Assembly: GCF_009755605.1 (NCBI RefSeq)
Contig: NZ_WPNZ01000003.1
Span: 62,001 to 126,000, forward strand
Length of the DNA: 64,000 bases
DNA from: Streptomyces typhae
Lineage (GTDB): Bacteria; Actinomycetota; Actinomycetes; Streptomycetales; Streptomycetaceae
Reading direction: 5' to 3'
Part shown: piece after piece, positions 43,978 to 53,645 of the stretch
Layout: every line of letters begins with the position of its first letter
Position numbering within the stretch: the first letter of the stretch is position 1
Made by a program: the position numbers and the translations under genes
The notes under the pieces: generated by a model
What the model saw: the letters and a program-made list of their open reading frames with translations, nothing else
The model's database searches: none
What the model was told of the DNA's origin: nothing

Positions 43978-44030
43978 CCGAATCGGAATTGTTATCGACA
44001 ACCCCCCTTCTGAGCTGGGTATATCGACAA
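43978..44030. promoter_or_regulatory. AT-rich promoter region with direct and inverted repeats
   Basis: Upstream of the surface-protein gene, CCGAATCGG (43978-43986) is a dyad and TATCGACAA is repeated at 43993-44001 and 44022-44030. The 43900-44040 stretch is much less GC-rich than its surroundings, as expected for a promoter. No gene is seen in 43800-44191. Confidence 0.35.
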
Positions 44031-44084
44031 ATCAATGGTTCCGCTTCGATCTTCGCGCGGCTTCCGCACACCGCACCCACCTGA

Positions 44085-44201
44085 ACTGTGCGGCGCCTGC
44101 ACCCGACTTGCGCGGTGTCTTCACCTGACTCGTGCGGCGCCTTCATCCGCCGCATGCGCGATGTCTGCACCCCCGCACCTGTGCGGTGACTTCACCCGAC
44201 C
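44085..44201. repeat. Degenerate tandem repeat downstream of ssb
   Basis: About five imperfect units of 22-24 bp, each with TGTGCGG/TGCGCGG followed by CTTCACCCGAC-like sequence, run from 44085 into the stop codon of ssb. The ends of ssb and the 42.2-kb repeat show the same pattern of repeats at a stop codon. Confidence 0.6.
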
Positions 44202-44770
44202 GGCACGGCGTCCTGTTCCCGCTCGGTCTCTTCCGCCCCTTCCCCCTCTTCAACTTCAACGTCCGCCGTCCCCGCCCCCTTTTCCGCAGCTCCCGGTTTG
44301 GGAAGTTCGAACTCCGACCCCTCTTCCGCCGCTCCCGGTGCGGGAAGTTCGAACTCCGGCTCATCTGCGGTCCCCGGCCCGGTACTTCGGTCCTTCCGGG
44401 AGTGAAGGGCCGGTTTCCCCGCACGCCGGAACGCCGACGTACCGCGTGCGAGATCGTGTCCGATCGTGTGGGCGTCGATGTCCGCCGACTGCCAGTGCTG
44501 TCCGCCGCGCTCCTCGTCCCGCACCCGCAACCTCCCGCGCACGACGACCGGTTCGCCCACGGAGAGTGAGCTCTGCGCGTTGAGGCCGAGGGTGCGCCGG
44601 GCCCATACCGTGAAGAAATTGGTGTGCCCGTCCGCCCAGGCGTTCCGTGCCCGATCGAAGTGCCGCGACGTGACGGCGATCCGGAAGCGCGTCACCGGCC
44701 CGGACGGAAGCTCGCGGAACACCGGCGTCGTCGCCACGTTCCCCACCACCGTCACCATCGTGTCGTTCAT
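44192..44770 (-). CDS. ssb: Single-stranded DNA-binding protein (SsbB-like)
   Basis: A 192-aa protein starting MNDTMVTVVGNVATTPVF, an OB fold with RFRIAVTSRHFDRARNAW, TNFFTVWARRTLGLNAQSSL and VVVRGRLRVRDEER. The C-terminus lacks the acidic DDDLPF-like tip of the replicative SSB. Instead it has a duplicated 14-residue unit (EFELPAPGAAEEG, EFELPKPGAAEKG) and an acidic end. This suggests the accessory paralogue used in sporulation or recombination. ATG at 44770 follows GGGAGGGG. Confidence 0.87.
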   Translation of the reverse strand: MNDTMVTVVGNVATTPVFRELPSGPVTRFRIAVTSRHFDRARNAWADGHTNFFTVWARRTLGLNAQSSLSVGEPVVVRGRLRVRDEERGGQHWQSADIDAHTIGHDLARGTSAFRRAGKPALHSRKDRSTGPGTADEPEFELPAPGAAEEGSEFELPKPGAAEKGAGTADVEVEEGEGAEETEREQDAVPVG

Positions 44771-44960
44771 GCCGACCCCTCCCTCGTCTGCCACGTCCCC
44801 GGCCGTACGGGCTCGTCCCGCCCGGCTGCGGCGACTGCGGATCTCAGACTGCACCCCGCCGTGCGGAGCCCGCTGAGACCTGTGTTCTACCGGCCGGTTG
44901 TGGACAACTCCGTCACCCGAACACGCACTTCCGCTTCCCTCGCCACGGGGAGGCCCTGGC

Positions 44961-45077
44961 CGGAAGCCCCCTGGGGCCGTAAGCCCCCTGGGGCCGGAAG
45001 CCTCTGCTCGGGGGGGCCGGAGGCCCGGGACCGGGAGGCCGAGCCTCGGAGGCCGAGGGCCGGTGGCCGGTGGCCGA
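44961..45077. repeat. Short GC repeats downstream of the GTPase gene
   Basis: AAGCCCCCTGGGGCCG is repeated in tandem with an 18-bp spacing near 44965-45003, followed by GGCCGAGG and GGCCGGTGG words up to 45077. Several can fold on themselves (CCCCCTGGGG). A terminator function for the convergent side is possible. No gene is seen in 44855-45088. Confidence 0.5.
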
Positions 45078-45088
45078 GGGCCGGTGGC

Positions 45089-47431
45089 TCACCCCCGCTG
45101 AGCCACCCGCACGTACTGCTCCCGCACCTCCCGGTACCGCAACAGCTCCGCCGCCACCGGATCGAGGACCCGGGCCCGGCCGCACCCGGCCGCGGCCTCC
45201 CGCAGCCGCCGCTCGGCCTCGAAGCCGTAGCGCCGTGCCGGACCGCGCGCCGCCATCCGGCTGGCCCACTCCACGAGAGGGCCGCCGACGATGCCCAGGA
45301 CCATCAGGAGCACCGGCACGCCCAGGTTCGGCTCCGCGATCCCGACGATCTGCCCCACCAGCCACAGCCCGCCGACGACCTGAAGCAGCGTCATCGCGGC
45401 CTGGGCGAGGACCGCGACCGGCCACCACCCGGGACGTGGCGGCCGCCCGCCCGGCAGCGCAGCCCGCAGCGCCAGCTCGTCGAGTGCTTCGGGCAGCCCC
45501 TGGGCGCCGCGCGCGGCGGCCTCCCTGACGGCCTGTCCCCAGGGGGTGGGCAGCCCGGTCGCCGCCGCGTCGGCAACGGTGCGTACGGCGTGCTCCACGC
45601 GCGCGCGTGCCGTCGCCTCCTTGTCCACCGGGGGCGGCACCACGTGCTTGCCGGTGTGGTGCGGGAAGCGCTTCGCCTCGTACCAGCGCCACAGCCGCAG
45701 CCAGGGCGCGGAGCAGGCCTTGCCCGCGTGCCGGCGCCAGGCACGCTCGGCGGCCTGGCCCGCCGCGACCGCGCCGACCGCCTCCCCGAGCCGGTCGGCG
45801 AACTCGTCGCGCGCCTCCTCGCTGAGGCCGATCGCGCCCCGCGCGGAGGCGGACCCCACGCCCGAGGCGTACACCGGCCGCAGCCGGGCCGCAGCAGCGT
45901 CCAGGTCGGCCTCGACGCGACGTGCGGCGGCTCCCCGCTCGCGCGTGAACTGGCTGAGCGACTCGCGGAGCTCGCCGACGCCGTCTCCCGTCAGGGCGGA
46001 CAGCGCGAGCACCGTGGCGCCCGGTTCGCCGTGCTCCCCGAGGGCGATGCCGTCCTCGTCGAGGAGGCGCCGCAGGTCGTCGAGGACCAGGTCGGCTGCG
46101 TCCTCGGGGAGGCGGTCCATCTGGTTGAGCACGATGAACATGACCTCGGCGTGTCCCGCCATGGGCCGCAGATAGCGCTCGTGCAGCATCGCGTCGGCGT
46201 ACTTCTCGGGGTCGACGACCCAGATCACCGCGTCCACGAGGCCGAGGATCCGGTCGACGTGCTCGCGGTGGTCCTCCGCCGCCGAGTCGTGGTCGGGCAG
46301 ATCGACCAGGACGAGGCCTTGCAGCGCCTGCGCGTCGGGCCCCTGGAGGGGCCGTCTGCGCAGCCTTCCGGGGATGCCGAGCCGGTCGAGCAGCGGGGCG
46401 GCGCCGTCCGTCCAGCTGCATCCGATGGGGGCGGCGGTGGTCGGCCTGCGGACGCCGGTCTCCGAGATCGTCACGCCCGCCAGGGCGTTGAACAGCGTCG
46501 ACTTGCCGCTGCCGGTGGCACCCGCGAGGGCGATGACGGTGTGCCGGTCGGACAGCTTCCGACGCGCCGCGGCCTCGTCGAGCACCTGTCCGGCCTCCGC
46601 GAGCGTCGCGCTGTCGAGGCGCGCCCGGGACAGCCCGATGAGTTCCCGCAGGGCCTCTAGCCGACCCCGCAAGGTCCCTTCGTAGGCGACGGTCGTGCGC
46701 GCGGAGGCACTGTACGGAGAGGGCTCGCTGTACGAGGAGGACGTCCCTGTGGTGCCGTACGAGGACGACGTGTCCGCGTACGAGGACGACGCCCCGGCGG
46801 CATACGAGGGCGACGCCACCGCGTCGTACGAGGAGGACGTCCCCGGAGGCATGGACGGGGGCAAGGGCGCCACAGCTGCGGCTGCGGTCGGCGGTTCGAA
46901 GGTGCGCGCCGCCCTCGCCCCCGTGACCGCTCGCAGCTCCCTGTGGGCGTCTCTGGCGGCTGTGGTGGCTGTGGCGTCCTTGACATCCCCGGCAGCCGCG
47001 CCCGGGGCCACCCGTCGCGCGATGAGCCCGTCGTCCCAGACGACTTCGGCACCCGTTTCGCCGTTCCCCGCGCGGGCGGCGGCGAGGTCGCCGGAGCCCC
47101 TGGGGCCCCCGGACGTCCCGCAGTTTTCAGCACGCTTGGTAGGCGCAGAGACGGAGACGTCGGTAGCGGGGGTGGGTGCGGGAGCGCCGGAGTCCGCGAC
47201 CGCACCGGAACGCCTACGGCGGTGTTCCGCACACGCCCCTGCTTCGCCACACCTCGCACATTCCGCACGATCAGCACATTCCACACGTTCGGCGCAAGAG
47301 GAATCGTCCGAACGATCGATCGGATCCATACGGTCGGTGGCGTCGACGCGGCCCGTGTGATCGGCGTGATTGGTGTGATTAGTGTGATCTGTGTGGCCCG
47401 TATGGCCCGTGACGGCGGTCACCGCGGTCAC
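45089..47431 (-). CDS. Dynamin-like GTPase with membrane helices, repeat-rich N-terminus
   Basis: A 780-aa protein from GTG 47431, overlapping the upstream stop (GTGA). The G domain starts near residue 300: P-loop [19 protein letters not shown], switch Thr [19 protein letters not shown], and the base motif LNQMDRL (NKxD variant). Two hydrophobic helices lie near residues 660-710 ([20 protein letters not shown]). The first 290 residues are low complexity: His-Thr-x repeats, a Cys-rich stretch and Ser-Tyr repeats ([15 protein letters not shown]). Together with the preceding GTPase it fits the paired bacterial dynamins; Streptomyces DynA/DynB act at sporulation septa. Whether this is that pair or a paralogue is not certain. 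Confidence 0.82.
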   Translation of the reverse strand: MTAVTAVTGHTGHTDHTNHTNHADHTGRVDATDRMDPIDRSDDSSCAERVECADRAECARCGEAGACAEHRRRRSGAVADSGAPAPTPATDVSVSAPTKRAENCGTSGGPRGSGDLAAARAGNGETGAEVVWDDGLIARRVAPGAAAGDVKDATATTAARDAHRELRAVTGARAARTFEPPTAAAAVAPLPPSMPPGTSSSYDAVASPSYAAGASSSYADTSSSYGTTGTSSSYSEPSPYSASARTTVAYEGTLRGRLEALRELIGLSRARLDSATLAEAGQVLDEAAARRKLSDRHTVIALAGATGSGKSTLFNALAGVTISETGVRRPTTAAPIGCSWTDGAAPLLDRLGIPGRLRRRPLQGPDAQALQGLVLVDLPDHDSAAEDHREHVDRILGLVDAVIWVVDPEKYADAMLHERYLRPMAGHAEVMFIVLNQMDRLPEDAADLVLDDLRRLLDEDGIALGEHGEPGATVLALSALTGDGVGELRESLSQFTRERGAAARRVEADLDAAAARLRPVYASGVGSASARGAIGLSEEARDEFADRLGEAVGAVAAGQAAERAWRRHAGKACSAPWLRLWRWYEAKRFPHHTGKHVVPPPVDKEATARARVEHAVRTVADAAATGLPTPWGQAVREAAARGAQGLPEALDELALRAALPGGRPPRPGWWPVAVLAQAAMTLLQVVGGLWLVGQIVGIAEPNLGVPVLLMVLGIVGGPLVEWASRMAARGPARRYGFEAERRLREAAAGCGRARVLDPVAAELLRYREVREQYVRVAQRG

Positions 47432-49116
47432 CTCTCCTTCTGCAGTACGGACAGCGCGGCGATGAGTTCGGCCTGCGGCTCCGGGGTGACGTCGAGGGCG
47501 TCGAGGGGGGCGAGGCGCCGCTCCCGCTCCGCGCCGAGGACCTTGTCCAGGTAGTCGGCGAGGAGCCGGTTGCCGCGGTCGCGCAGGCGCAGGGCGCCGT
47601 GGACGCCGATGCGCTCGGCCAGGGTCTCCCCGGCGTTGCGTGCCCGGCGTCCGCCGAGGACGGCGGTGGCGAGGAGCGCGGCGACGACGTCGGCGTCGGG
47701 CAGGGCGCCCTTGTCGATGCGGTCGAGAGCGCGCACCTCCTCCTCGGCGTGCTCCTCCAGTTCGCGCCGCCAGCGCCGCACGGCGACGCCGATGCGGTGT
47801 TCGGGCCTTTCGGCGTCTTCGTAGGGGGCTCTTTCGTAGCGGCCCTCGCGACGGGCGAGCCCGGGGGCCTTCGCGGCGGGTTCGCGCCGCCACGCGTCGT
47901 CGATGCGTTCGTCGGCGGCGGTGACCGCGCACAGGAGCAGCGCTTCCAGGCTCTCGGAGATGGCGTCGAGGAGCTCGTCGGGGCCGCAGTCCAGCGGGTA
48001 GGCGCGCCAGCGCTTCAGGGCGTCACCGGCGAGCGCGGAACCCGCCTGCAGCCGGTCGCGTACGCGCGCGTGCTCGCGTTCGTAGGCGTCGTCGACGGCG
48101 GAGACGAGCCGCAGGGCGGCGGCGTACTGGGCGGCGACCGCGCCGGCCAGTTCCGGCATGCGGGCGTTCAGCGAACCGAGCACTCCGTAGGCGGTGCGTT
48201 CGATGACCTGCCTACGGGAGGACGCGTCCTGTGCGCGTTGGGCGAGCCAGACCCGGAGCGACTCGACGGCGCTGGCGGGCAGCAGTCCGCCGCCCCCGGC
48301 GGACTCGGGCAGCTCGGGGACGGTGAAGCGGGGCACCTCGCCGAGTCCGGCCTTGGTGAGCAGGGCGCCGTACTGGCGTGAGACCTCGCCGACGACCTGA
48401 TGCGGTACGCGGTCGAGGACGGTGACGAGGGTGGCGTCGTGCTCCTTGGCGGTGCGCAGCAGGTGCCAGGGCACGGCGTCGGCGTACCGGGACGCCGTGG
48501 TGACCATGACCCACACGTCCGCGGCGCAGATCAGCTCGGCGGCCAGGACCCGGTTGTCGGCGATGAGGGAGTCGATGTCGGGGGCGTCGAGGAGGGCGAG
48601 GCCGCGGGGCAGGGTGTCGGCGGTCTCGACGCGCAGCGCCCTGTCGCTGTCGCCACCCGCCGCCGGGGCGGCCCTGTCGTCCCGCGTGCCGTCCCTGCGG
48701 GTCGTCCACACGCGTGTGAGGTGGGGCAGGACGCGCACTCCGGAGAACCAGTGCTGATCCTCCGGATGGCACACCAGGACGGGCGTACGGGTGGTGGGCC
48801 GGAGCACCCCGGCCTCACTGACCTGCCGCCCGACGAGGGAGTTCACGAGCGTCGACTTGCCGGCGCCGGTGGAGCCCCCGACCACGGCCAGCAAGGGCGC
48901 TTCGGGGGCCCGTAGCCGGGGCACCAGATAGTCGTCGAGCTGTGCGAGCAGCTCGTCCCGGTTGGCCCGCGCGCGAGGCGCCCCCGGCAGGGGGAGCGGA
49001 AAGCGTGCGGCGGCCACACGCTCACGCAGGGCGGAGAGCGCGTCAAGCAATTGAGGCCGTACGTCCAAGGTCGCCACATGCGAAGAATGCCCAATTTTGG
49101 CGGCTTTCTGAAGCAT
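47428..49116 (-). CDS. Dynamin-family GTPase
   Basis: A soluble GTPase of about 562 aa. P-loop [20 protein letters not shown], switch [13 protein letters not shown], Walker [12 protein letters not shown], and base motif TVLDRVP. The remainder is helical. I place the start at ATG 49116 ([12 protein letters not shown]); GTG at 49077 is equally reasonable because the family similarity begins at [14 protein letters not shown]. Its stop overlaps the start of the second GTPase by four bases. The 288-bp gap to the tRNA gene should hold its promoter. Confidence 0.85.
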   Translation of the reverse strand: MLQKAAKIGHSSHVATLDVRPQLLDALSALRERVAAARFPLPLPGAPRARANRDELLAQLDDYLVPRLRAPEAPLLAVVGGSTGAGKSTLVNSLVGRQVSEAGVLRPTTRTPVLVCHPEDQHWFSGVRVLPHLTRVWTTRRDGTRDDRAAPAAGGDSDRALRVETADTLPRGLALLDAPDIDSLIADNRVLAAELICAADVWVMVTTASRYADAVPWHLLRTAKEHDATLVTVLDRVPHQVVGEVSRQYGALLTKAGLGEVPRFTVPELPESAGGGGLLPASAVESLRVWLAQRAQDASSRRQVIERTAYGVLGSLNARMPELAGAVAAQYAAALRLVSAVDDAYEREHARVRDRLQAGSALAGDALKRWRAYPLDCGPDELLDAISESLEALLLCAVTAADERIDDAWRREPAAKAPGLARREGRYERAPYEDAERPEHRIGVAVRRWRRELEEHAEEEVRALDRIDKGALPDADVVAALLATAVLGGRRARNAGETLAERIGVHGALRLRDRGNRLLADYLDKVLGAERERRLAPLDALDVTPEPQAELIAALSVLQKER

Positions 49117-49404
49117 ATGGGCACCCCTGCGCGCCGATCGGACACCCGCGAGGGAAGGGGCGACTGGGGCGCAGGCATAACGAGTGCACAACACCCGGGG
49201 CGTCAGACGCCAAAAGCGATGCGCGATTCGCACCTGCCTGCGATTATCGGGATCGCTTCACCGAACCTCCACATCACGTGGCGGAGGTGAAGCACCAGGG
49301 ACAAGCCACCAGGAGCCCTATCCTTGTCCCCGGTCCATGGTCCACGGCCCCCGGCAGGGCCACGGCCCAGCCACACCGGGCTCCAGGCCACCGGCCGCCA
49401 CCCG

Positions 49405-49480
49405 GCCCCCGTAGCTCAGTGGATAGAGCAGGCGCCTTCTAAGCGCTTGGCCGCAGGTTCGAGTCCTGCCGGGGGCGCCA
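49405..49480 (+). tRNA. tRNA-Arg (anticodon TCT)
   Basis: The sequence folds as a complete cloverleaf: acceptor GCCCCCG / CGGGGGC, D arm GCTC-GAGC, anticodon stem GGCGC / GCGCT with loop CTTCTAA (anticodon TCT at 49438-49440), T arm GCAGG-TTCGAGT-CCTGC, discriminator G and encoded CCA (49478-49480). It decodes AGA, a rare codon in this GC-rich genome. Its 3' half is duplicated at 54599, so it is the attachment site of mobile elements. Confidence 0.95.
49441..49457 (+). other. att core within tRNA-Arg
   Basis: AAGCGCTTGGCCGCAGG is identical at 49441-49457 and 54599-54615. Similarity continues through the T arm and about 550 bp beyond. The core begins right at the anticodon loop, the usual crossover place for tyrosine integrases that use tRNA genes. 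Confidence 0.8.
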
Positions 49481-49729
49481 CTGGCACTCTGCCAGTCGGG
49501 CCACGTTTTGGCAGGTCAGACCACGTCTGACCGACCGCCGAGGCAAATCGGACTCCTTCCCTCCGCCGAGGGGAGAGTCCGGCTGACGCCAGCGGAAATC
49601 GGGTTTCTACGGGTGTCCGTCCCACAGGCGTCCCACAGAATCGAGCGCCTGAGCAGGCACCTCGACCCCTTACGGCACATGGCGAAGCCGCCCTGAGGCC
49701 CGCACTTCGCAGGGTTCCGGGGTCGCTCA

Positions 49730-50002
49730 TCACGTCGCGGTCTTTGGTAGGTCTTGGAAGCTTTCAACCCATTTCAGGTAGTCGGCCAGTTGGCCGACGA
49801 TGCATCGCGCATAGATGACCAGCAGAACCGGCGGACGACACGTTGTTGCCCGCCCACGCGGCAACCTGGGCGGCGGGATGCCGCCGTTGAGCCAGGTGGA
49901 CAGGCAGGCGTGGTGCAGGTCACACACGCGTCTGCCAGTCGGCGTCCGGACCTTGCGCCCGGAAAGGATCTCCATACGCGCCTGGCCTAGACACGCCCGA
50001 AA
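49730..50002 (-). pseudogene. Remnant of a tyrosine integrase (C-terminal end only)
   Basis: Minus-strand translation gives RTPTGRRVCDLHHACLSTWL and LLVIYARCIVGQLADYLK, clearly matching the C-terminus of the intact integrase at 54881 (RTPTGKRVYDLRHTCLTTWL, LLAIYARCIIGQLADYLK). The catalytic Arg of the LRH motif is His here, and the WAGNS region is scrambled by frameshifts. Similarity stops at about 50002, where the CRISPR array begins. It is a relict of an older element in the same tRNA site. Confidence 0.85.
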
Positions 50003-50007
50003 GCCTG

Positions 50008-50290
50008 GGGCCATCCCTGCGGATGCGGGGACAGCCACGCACGCCCTACCGAATGTCGGGGCCAGCGGAGCCATCCCCGCGGGCGCGGGGAGCAGCCTTT
50101 CGCGCCGTCGGCCAGGGCGCGGTTGACGGGACCATCCCCGCGTGCGCGGGGAGCAGCAGGTCAACCGGGCACCCATCCCGCAGCCTCTCCGCGACTTCGT
50201 GGGACCATCCCCGCGTGCGCGGGGAGCAGTTGCCGGAGCCCAGGCCGCCCAGCGCGAGGCTGGGGCCATCCCCGCGTGCGCGGGGAGCAG
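50008..50290 (-). CRISPR. CRISPR array 1, type I-E-like, five repeats
   Basis: 28-bp repeats at 50008-50035 (degenerate), 50068-50095, 50129-50156, 50202-50229 and 50263-50290 share GGACCATCCCCGCG and CGCGGGGAGCAG halves that form a hairpin. Spacers are 32, 33, 45 and 33 bp. The most degenerate repeat is the leftmost and the leader-like sequence is on the right, so the array is transcribed on the minus strand. The repeat matches the type I-E consensus of streptomycetes. No cas gene is found in the window. Confidence 0.93.
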
Positions 50291-50530
50291 ACTGATTGAC
50301 CTGCGGGTTCCCTAAGCCCAGACCCTGATTCCCACCACTTTCCCCGACTCCGGCATAAGCATCGAGAAGGCATATCTCCCGCATTACCCACGACCGCAAC
50401 ACCGACACTTGGACGCCCCGCTCCAGCCGCCCAGCGGACCGGATCGGGACCACGGACCGACCACCTCTGCGGCAACCTCAACGGTCAGCGAATGCTGAAC
50501 AGTTTGCAAGAAGGATGGCCCGCATGAGAC
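50291..50530 (-). promoter_or_regulatory. Leader of CRISPR array 1
   Basis: The sequence right of the last repeat (CCTAAGCCCAGACCCTG, then CCACTTTCCCCGACTCCG) recurs beside array 2 at 53971. The conserved block is directly next to the newest repeat in both places, as expected for a leader with the array promoter and integration signals. Confidence 0.75.
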
Positions 50531-51297
50531 TCCACCCTCACCCCAACCCACCCACCACCGCGGAAGAGTTGGTCTGCCACCAGCCCAGAGGCACCAGTAC
50601 CTCCGCCCCACACCTCCAGCCATCTACTTGGCACGAGCCAACGGCCGCACCCTCCTGGCTACAACGGTTCCTCCCAGAGGCAAGGTCCAACCCGCCCACG
50701 GGCCAGCATCACGCAAAATCCAAGAAGCATCACGATCTGCGCAGGTCAGGCACCAGATGAGACGGCTCCGCGCCCTGCTGTCCCTCGACGACGGCCAGGC
50801 GGTACTGCGCTCACGGCACGGCACCGACATGGCGCCCGCCTTCCCCGAGATCACTCCGCACTCCACCAACTGCCAGATGTCAGCGCCCTGGATGGGGAAC
50901 TGGTCGTGTAGGAGGCGAACGGGGCGGGCCGGAACGCGTTAGAGGCTGCAGAACCGGCTACACCACCGCGGCGCCGGCGTACGGCAGGCCGCCCTCGAAT
51001 CGCCCGCCCCCCTTCGTCGCGTTCGCCCTGCTGCGCCAGTCCGGGACCGACAACCACCACCCGGCCCTGTCGGTAGCGCAGGACCGCCCTGAAAGGCCTC
51101 TTCCGACAACAGCGGTTGACGACCCTGTACCCTCTCGACCGGTTTCTCGGCCCCCAGCCGTAGTCGCCTTGACCGGTTCCAGCACCGGGTGCGACGCGCT
51201 GCGGGTGGACACGAGCGGGCCTGAATGCGCTCTACCGTTGCGCTGGTGCGAGGCGGCACACTGTGCACCGGCGATCCAGCAACGGCTGGAGGCAGCA
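50531..51297. other. Stretch without a convincing gene between CRISPR leader 1 and the RiPP genes
   Basis: Up to about 50770 the sequence is a diverged copy of 54170-54400 (for example GCATCACG, then CTGCGCAGGTCAGGCACCA), so it belongs to the duplicated leader-side module. From 50771 to 51297 I see only frames with no family resemblance. A promoter for the precursor gene presumably lies here. GGAGG at 51288-51292 is its ribosome site. Confidence 0.5.
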
Positions 51298-51546
51298 GTG
51301 CGCGAGACTGCAGTCCCCTGGGGTGTGACCCGCATGCGGCCCTACCCCGACACGGTCGCGCTCCCCGCTGCCGAGATCATCCTCGACCCCGAGACCCAGA
51401 CCGGGCGCTTCGTCGGCCCGGACGGCCTGGACGTACCTCGCGCAGCCAGGCACAAAAGAACCGAGACGAGCAAGGAGACCTCCACCAGGACCAGCCTGGA
51501 CGGCACCACTGATGAGGGCAGTGACCAGGAAGGCGACACGGATTGA
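51298..51546 (+). CDS. tgmA: Graspetide precursor peptide (ATP-grasp-modified RiPP)
   Basis: An 82-aa peptide from GTG 51298 with GGAGG five bases upstream. The leader shows the family signature PWGVTRMRPYPD and ILDPETQTGRFVGPDG. The C-terminal core is rich in Thr/Ser followed by Asp/Glu (ETSTRTSLDGTTDEG, DQEGDTD), the pattern expected for side-chain ester (omega-ester) crosslinks. An Asp-Gly pair in SLDG is a possible aspartimide site for the methyltransferase. The next gene begins within its stop codon. The class is confident; the product structure is not predictable. Confidence 0.85.
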   Translation: MRETAVPWGVTRMRPYPDTVALPAAEIILDPETQTGRFVGPDGLDVPRAARHKRTETSKETSTRTSLDGTTDEGSDQEGDTD

Positions 51547-52513
51547 CGTCGGCCGCCGCTGTTCTCGTCGTCTCGCGGGCAGACGATGCGACCGCCGATG
51601 CGGTCACCGGTGAGCTGAACCGGCGGCGGTTCCGGTGGTGCGCCTGGATCCCGGTGACTTCCCCGAGGACCTGTCCGTTGCGGCGCGCCTGGACGAGAGC
51701 GGGATGCGCGGAAGCGCATGGACGCGCTCCCGCGTGGTGGATCTGGAGCGCGTGCGTTCGGTGTACGGGCGCCGCCCGCGTCCCTACGCTGCTCCTGCCG
51801 GCCTGGCGGAGCAGGATGCCCGCTGGTGCGTGGAGGAGGCCAGGTACGGGCTCGGCGGCATCCTCGCCTCCCTGCCCGGCGCGCACTACGTCAACCACCC
51901 CTGGCGCAACCGGGACGCGGAGTACAAGCCCGCCCAGCTCGCCACCGCGAGGCGCTGCGGCTTCCACATCCCGCCGACGCTGCTCACGAACGACGTCAGC
52001 GCCGCCCAGGACTTCGTCCGCGAGCACGGGGCGGTCGTCTACAAGCCGCTGCGCAGCACGCACTATGCGGATCCCGCGGGCCGGGCGCTGACGGTCTGGG
52101 TCGAAGAAGTGGACGCAGCCGAGCTGCATGCCGGGGTCGCCCAGACCATGCACCTGTTCCAGAAGCGGGTGCCGTCCGTCGCCGATCTGCGGGTGCCGGC
52201 CGTGGGCGACGACATCTTCACCGTCCGGATCGAGGGCTCGCCCAGCCTCGACTGGCGACGCCACTACGACGTCCTGTCCTACTCCCTCATCGACACCCCG
52301 GCGCACTTGGCCCAGAGCGTGCGCCGGTACCTGGACGCCTTCGGTCTTGTCTTCGGCGCCTTCGACTTCGGCGTCGAGGCCGACGGCCGGATCTGGCTGT
52401 ACGAATGCAATCCGAGCGGCCAGTTTGCCTGGTTCCCCGAGCCGATCACCGGCAGGATCGTCACCGCCCTCGCCGACCGGCTCCAGCACGCAGGAGAACA
52501 CCGTGCCCGCTGA
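51543..52513 (+). CDS. tgmB: ATP-grasp peptide maturase, apparent N-terminal frameshift
   Basis: TTG at 51543 overlaps the precursor stop and opens a frame reading TSAAAVLVVSRADDATADAV, the normal N-terminus of the family. At the GGCGGCGG tract near 51621-51629 the frame changes: the continuation VPVVRLDPGDFPEDLSVAAR is one base out and stays open to 52513. One missing G would explain it. Downstream the protein is intact: SVYGRRPRPY, VYKPLRSTHYADP, HLFQKRVP, FTVRIEGS, and the Mg-binding GAFDFGVEADGRIWLYECNPSGQF. GTG at 51635 could start a version lacking about 30 residues. It makes ester links in the precursor using ATP. Confidence 0.82.
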
Positions 52514-53645
52514 CCCCGCTGCCCTGCGCCTCGCGCTGGCCGACCAAATCGCTGCTGCCAATCCGGTCCTGGACGCCGGGTGGCGCGAGGCCGTCGCCGC
52601 TGTCCCGCGCGAACTGTTCCTGGGCCCGGCGGTCTTCCGCCCCGCCGACAGCAAATGGGAACCGGTCCACCGGGCGAAGGCAGGTGAACAGGAGTGGCTG
52701 CGGATGGCTTACCGTGACCAGACGTGGGTCACCCAGGTCGAGGGCCAGGACGCCGCCGCCGTGACCCGCCCGGTCTACGGAAACCCCACCTCCTCGGCCA
52801 CGCTGCCCTCCCTGGTGGCCCGCACCGCCCAGGTGGCAGAGCTGCGGCCGGGCCTGAAGGTCCTGGAGGTGGGCACCGGCACCGGCTACTCAACCGCGCT
52901 GCTGTGCCACCGGCTCGGCGCCGGGAACGTCGTCAGCATCGAGCACGACGCCGGCCTCGCGGCCGGCGCCGTCGCGCACCTGGCCGAGGCCGCCTGCACA
53001 CCCGTACTCGCGGTCGGGGACGGCCTCCAGGGGTGCAAGGAACACGCCGACTACGACGCGATCATCGCCACCTGCTCCGTACGCTCCATCCCGCCCTCGT
53101 GGCTGTGGCAGCTGAACGACGGCGGATCGATCACCACCACCCTCAGCGGCTGGATGCAAGCCGCCGGACTCATCCGCCTCGTCCTGGACGACGAAGGCAC
53201 CGCACACGGGCGCTTCACCAACGACACCATCACCTACATGCTCGCCCGCCCGCACGAGCGGCCCCCCTCCCCACGCTTCTTCCGGCTCGAGGGTGAAACC
53301 CAGCGCGCGCTGCGGGACCCCGCGCTCCTTGAGGAATGGGCGGGACGGTTCGTCGCCCAGCTCGCGGCCCCCTCCGCCGAGCTGATGACCACCCACTTGG
53401 GCATCATCCTGCGCGACGTGGCGACCGGCTCCCAGGCATGGACCGAACCCGCACCCGGCGGTGAGGGATGGACCGTGCACCAGCACGGACCGCTGCGCTT
53501 GTGGGACCAGGTCGAAACAGCCCTCGGGCACTGGCAGGACGCAGGAGCACCCGACCTCACAGGCTTCGGAATGACCGCAACCCCCTTCGAGCAGACCGTC
53601 TGGATCGACTCCCCCACCGGACCGAGCTGGCCACTGCCCATCTGA
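52503..53645 (+). CDS. tgmC: PIMT-like methyltransferase of the graspetide cluster
   Basis: GTG at 52503 overlaps the ATP-grasp stop by eleven bases, with AGGAG upstream. The 380-aa product resembles protein isoaspartate methyltransferases: PTSSATLPSLVARTAQVAEL, SAM loop VLEVGTGTGYSTALLCHRLG, VVSIEHDAGLA, and YDAIIATCSVRSIPPSWL. A C-terminal extension of about 120 residues ends in WIDSPTGPSWPLP. Homologues in graspetide clusters, such as the fuscimiditide enzyme, methylate an Asp of the crosslinked peptide, which then becomes an aspartimide. That activity is inferred from context. Confidence 0.88.
   Translation: MPADPAALRLALADQIAAANPVLDAGWREAVAAVPRELFLGPAVFRPADSKWEPVHRAKAGEQEWLRMAYRDQTWVTQVEGQDAAAVTRPVYGNPTSSATLPSLVARTAQVAELRPGLKVLEVGTGTGYSTALLCHRLGAGNVVSIEHDAGLAAGAVAHLAEAACTPVLAVGDGLQGCKEHADYDAIIATCSVRSIPPSWLWQLNDGGSITTTLSGWMQAAGLIRLVLDDEGTAHGRFTNDTITYMLARPHERPPSPRFFRLEGETQRALRDPALLEEWAGRFVAQLAAPSAELMTTHLGIILRDVATGSQAWTEPAPGGEGWTVHQHGPLRLWDQVETALGHWQDAGAPDLTGFGMTATPFEQTVWIDSPTGPSWPLPI

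Noticed and set aside
50023..50295. Small protein with repeated PSPRARGA in the CRISPR region
   Set aside because: It is the translation of CRISPR repeats.
50515..50760. A small plus-strand frame between CRISPR leader 1 and the RiPP genes
   Set aside because: The nucleotide sequence is a copy of the array 2 leader side, where the same frame is not maintained.
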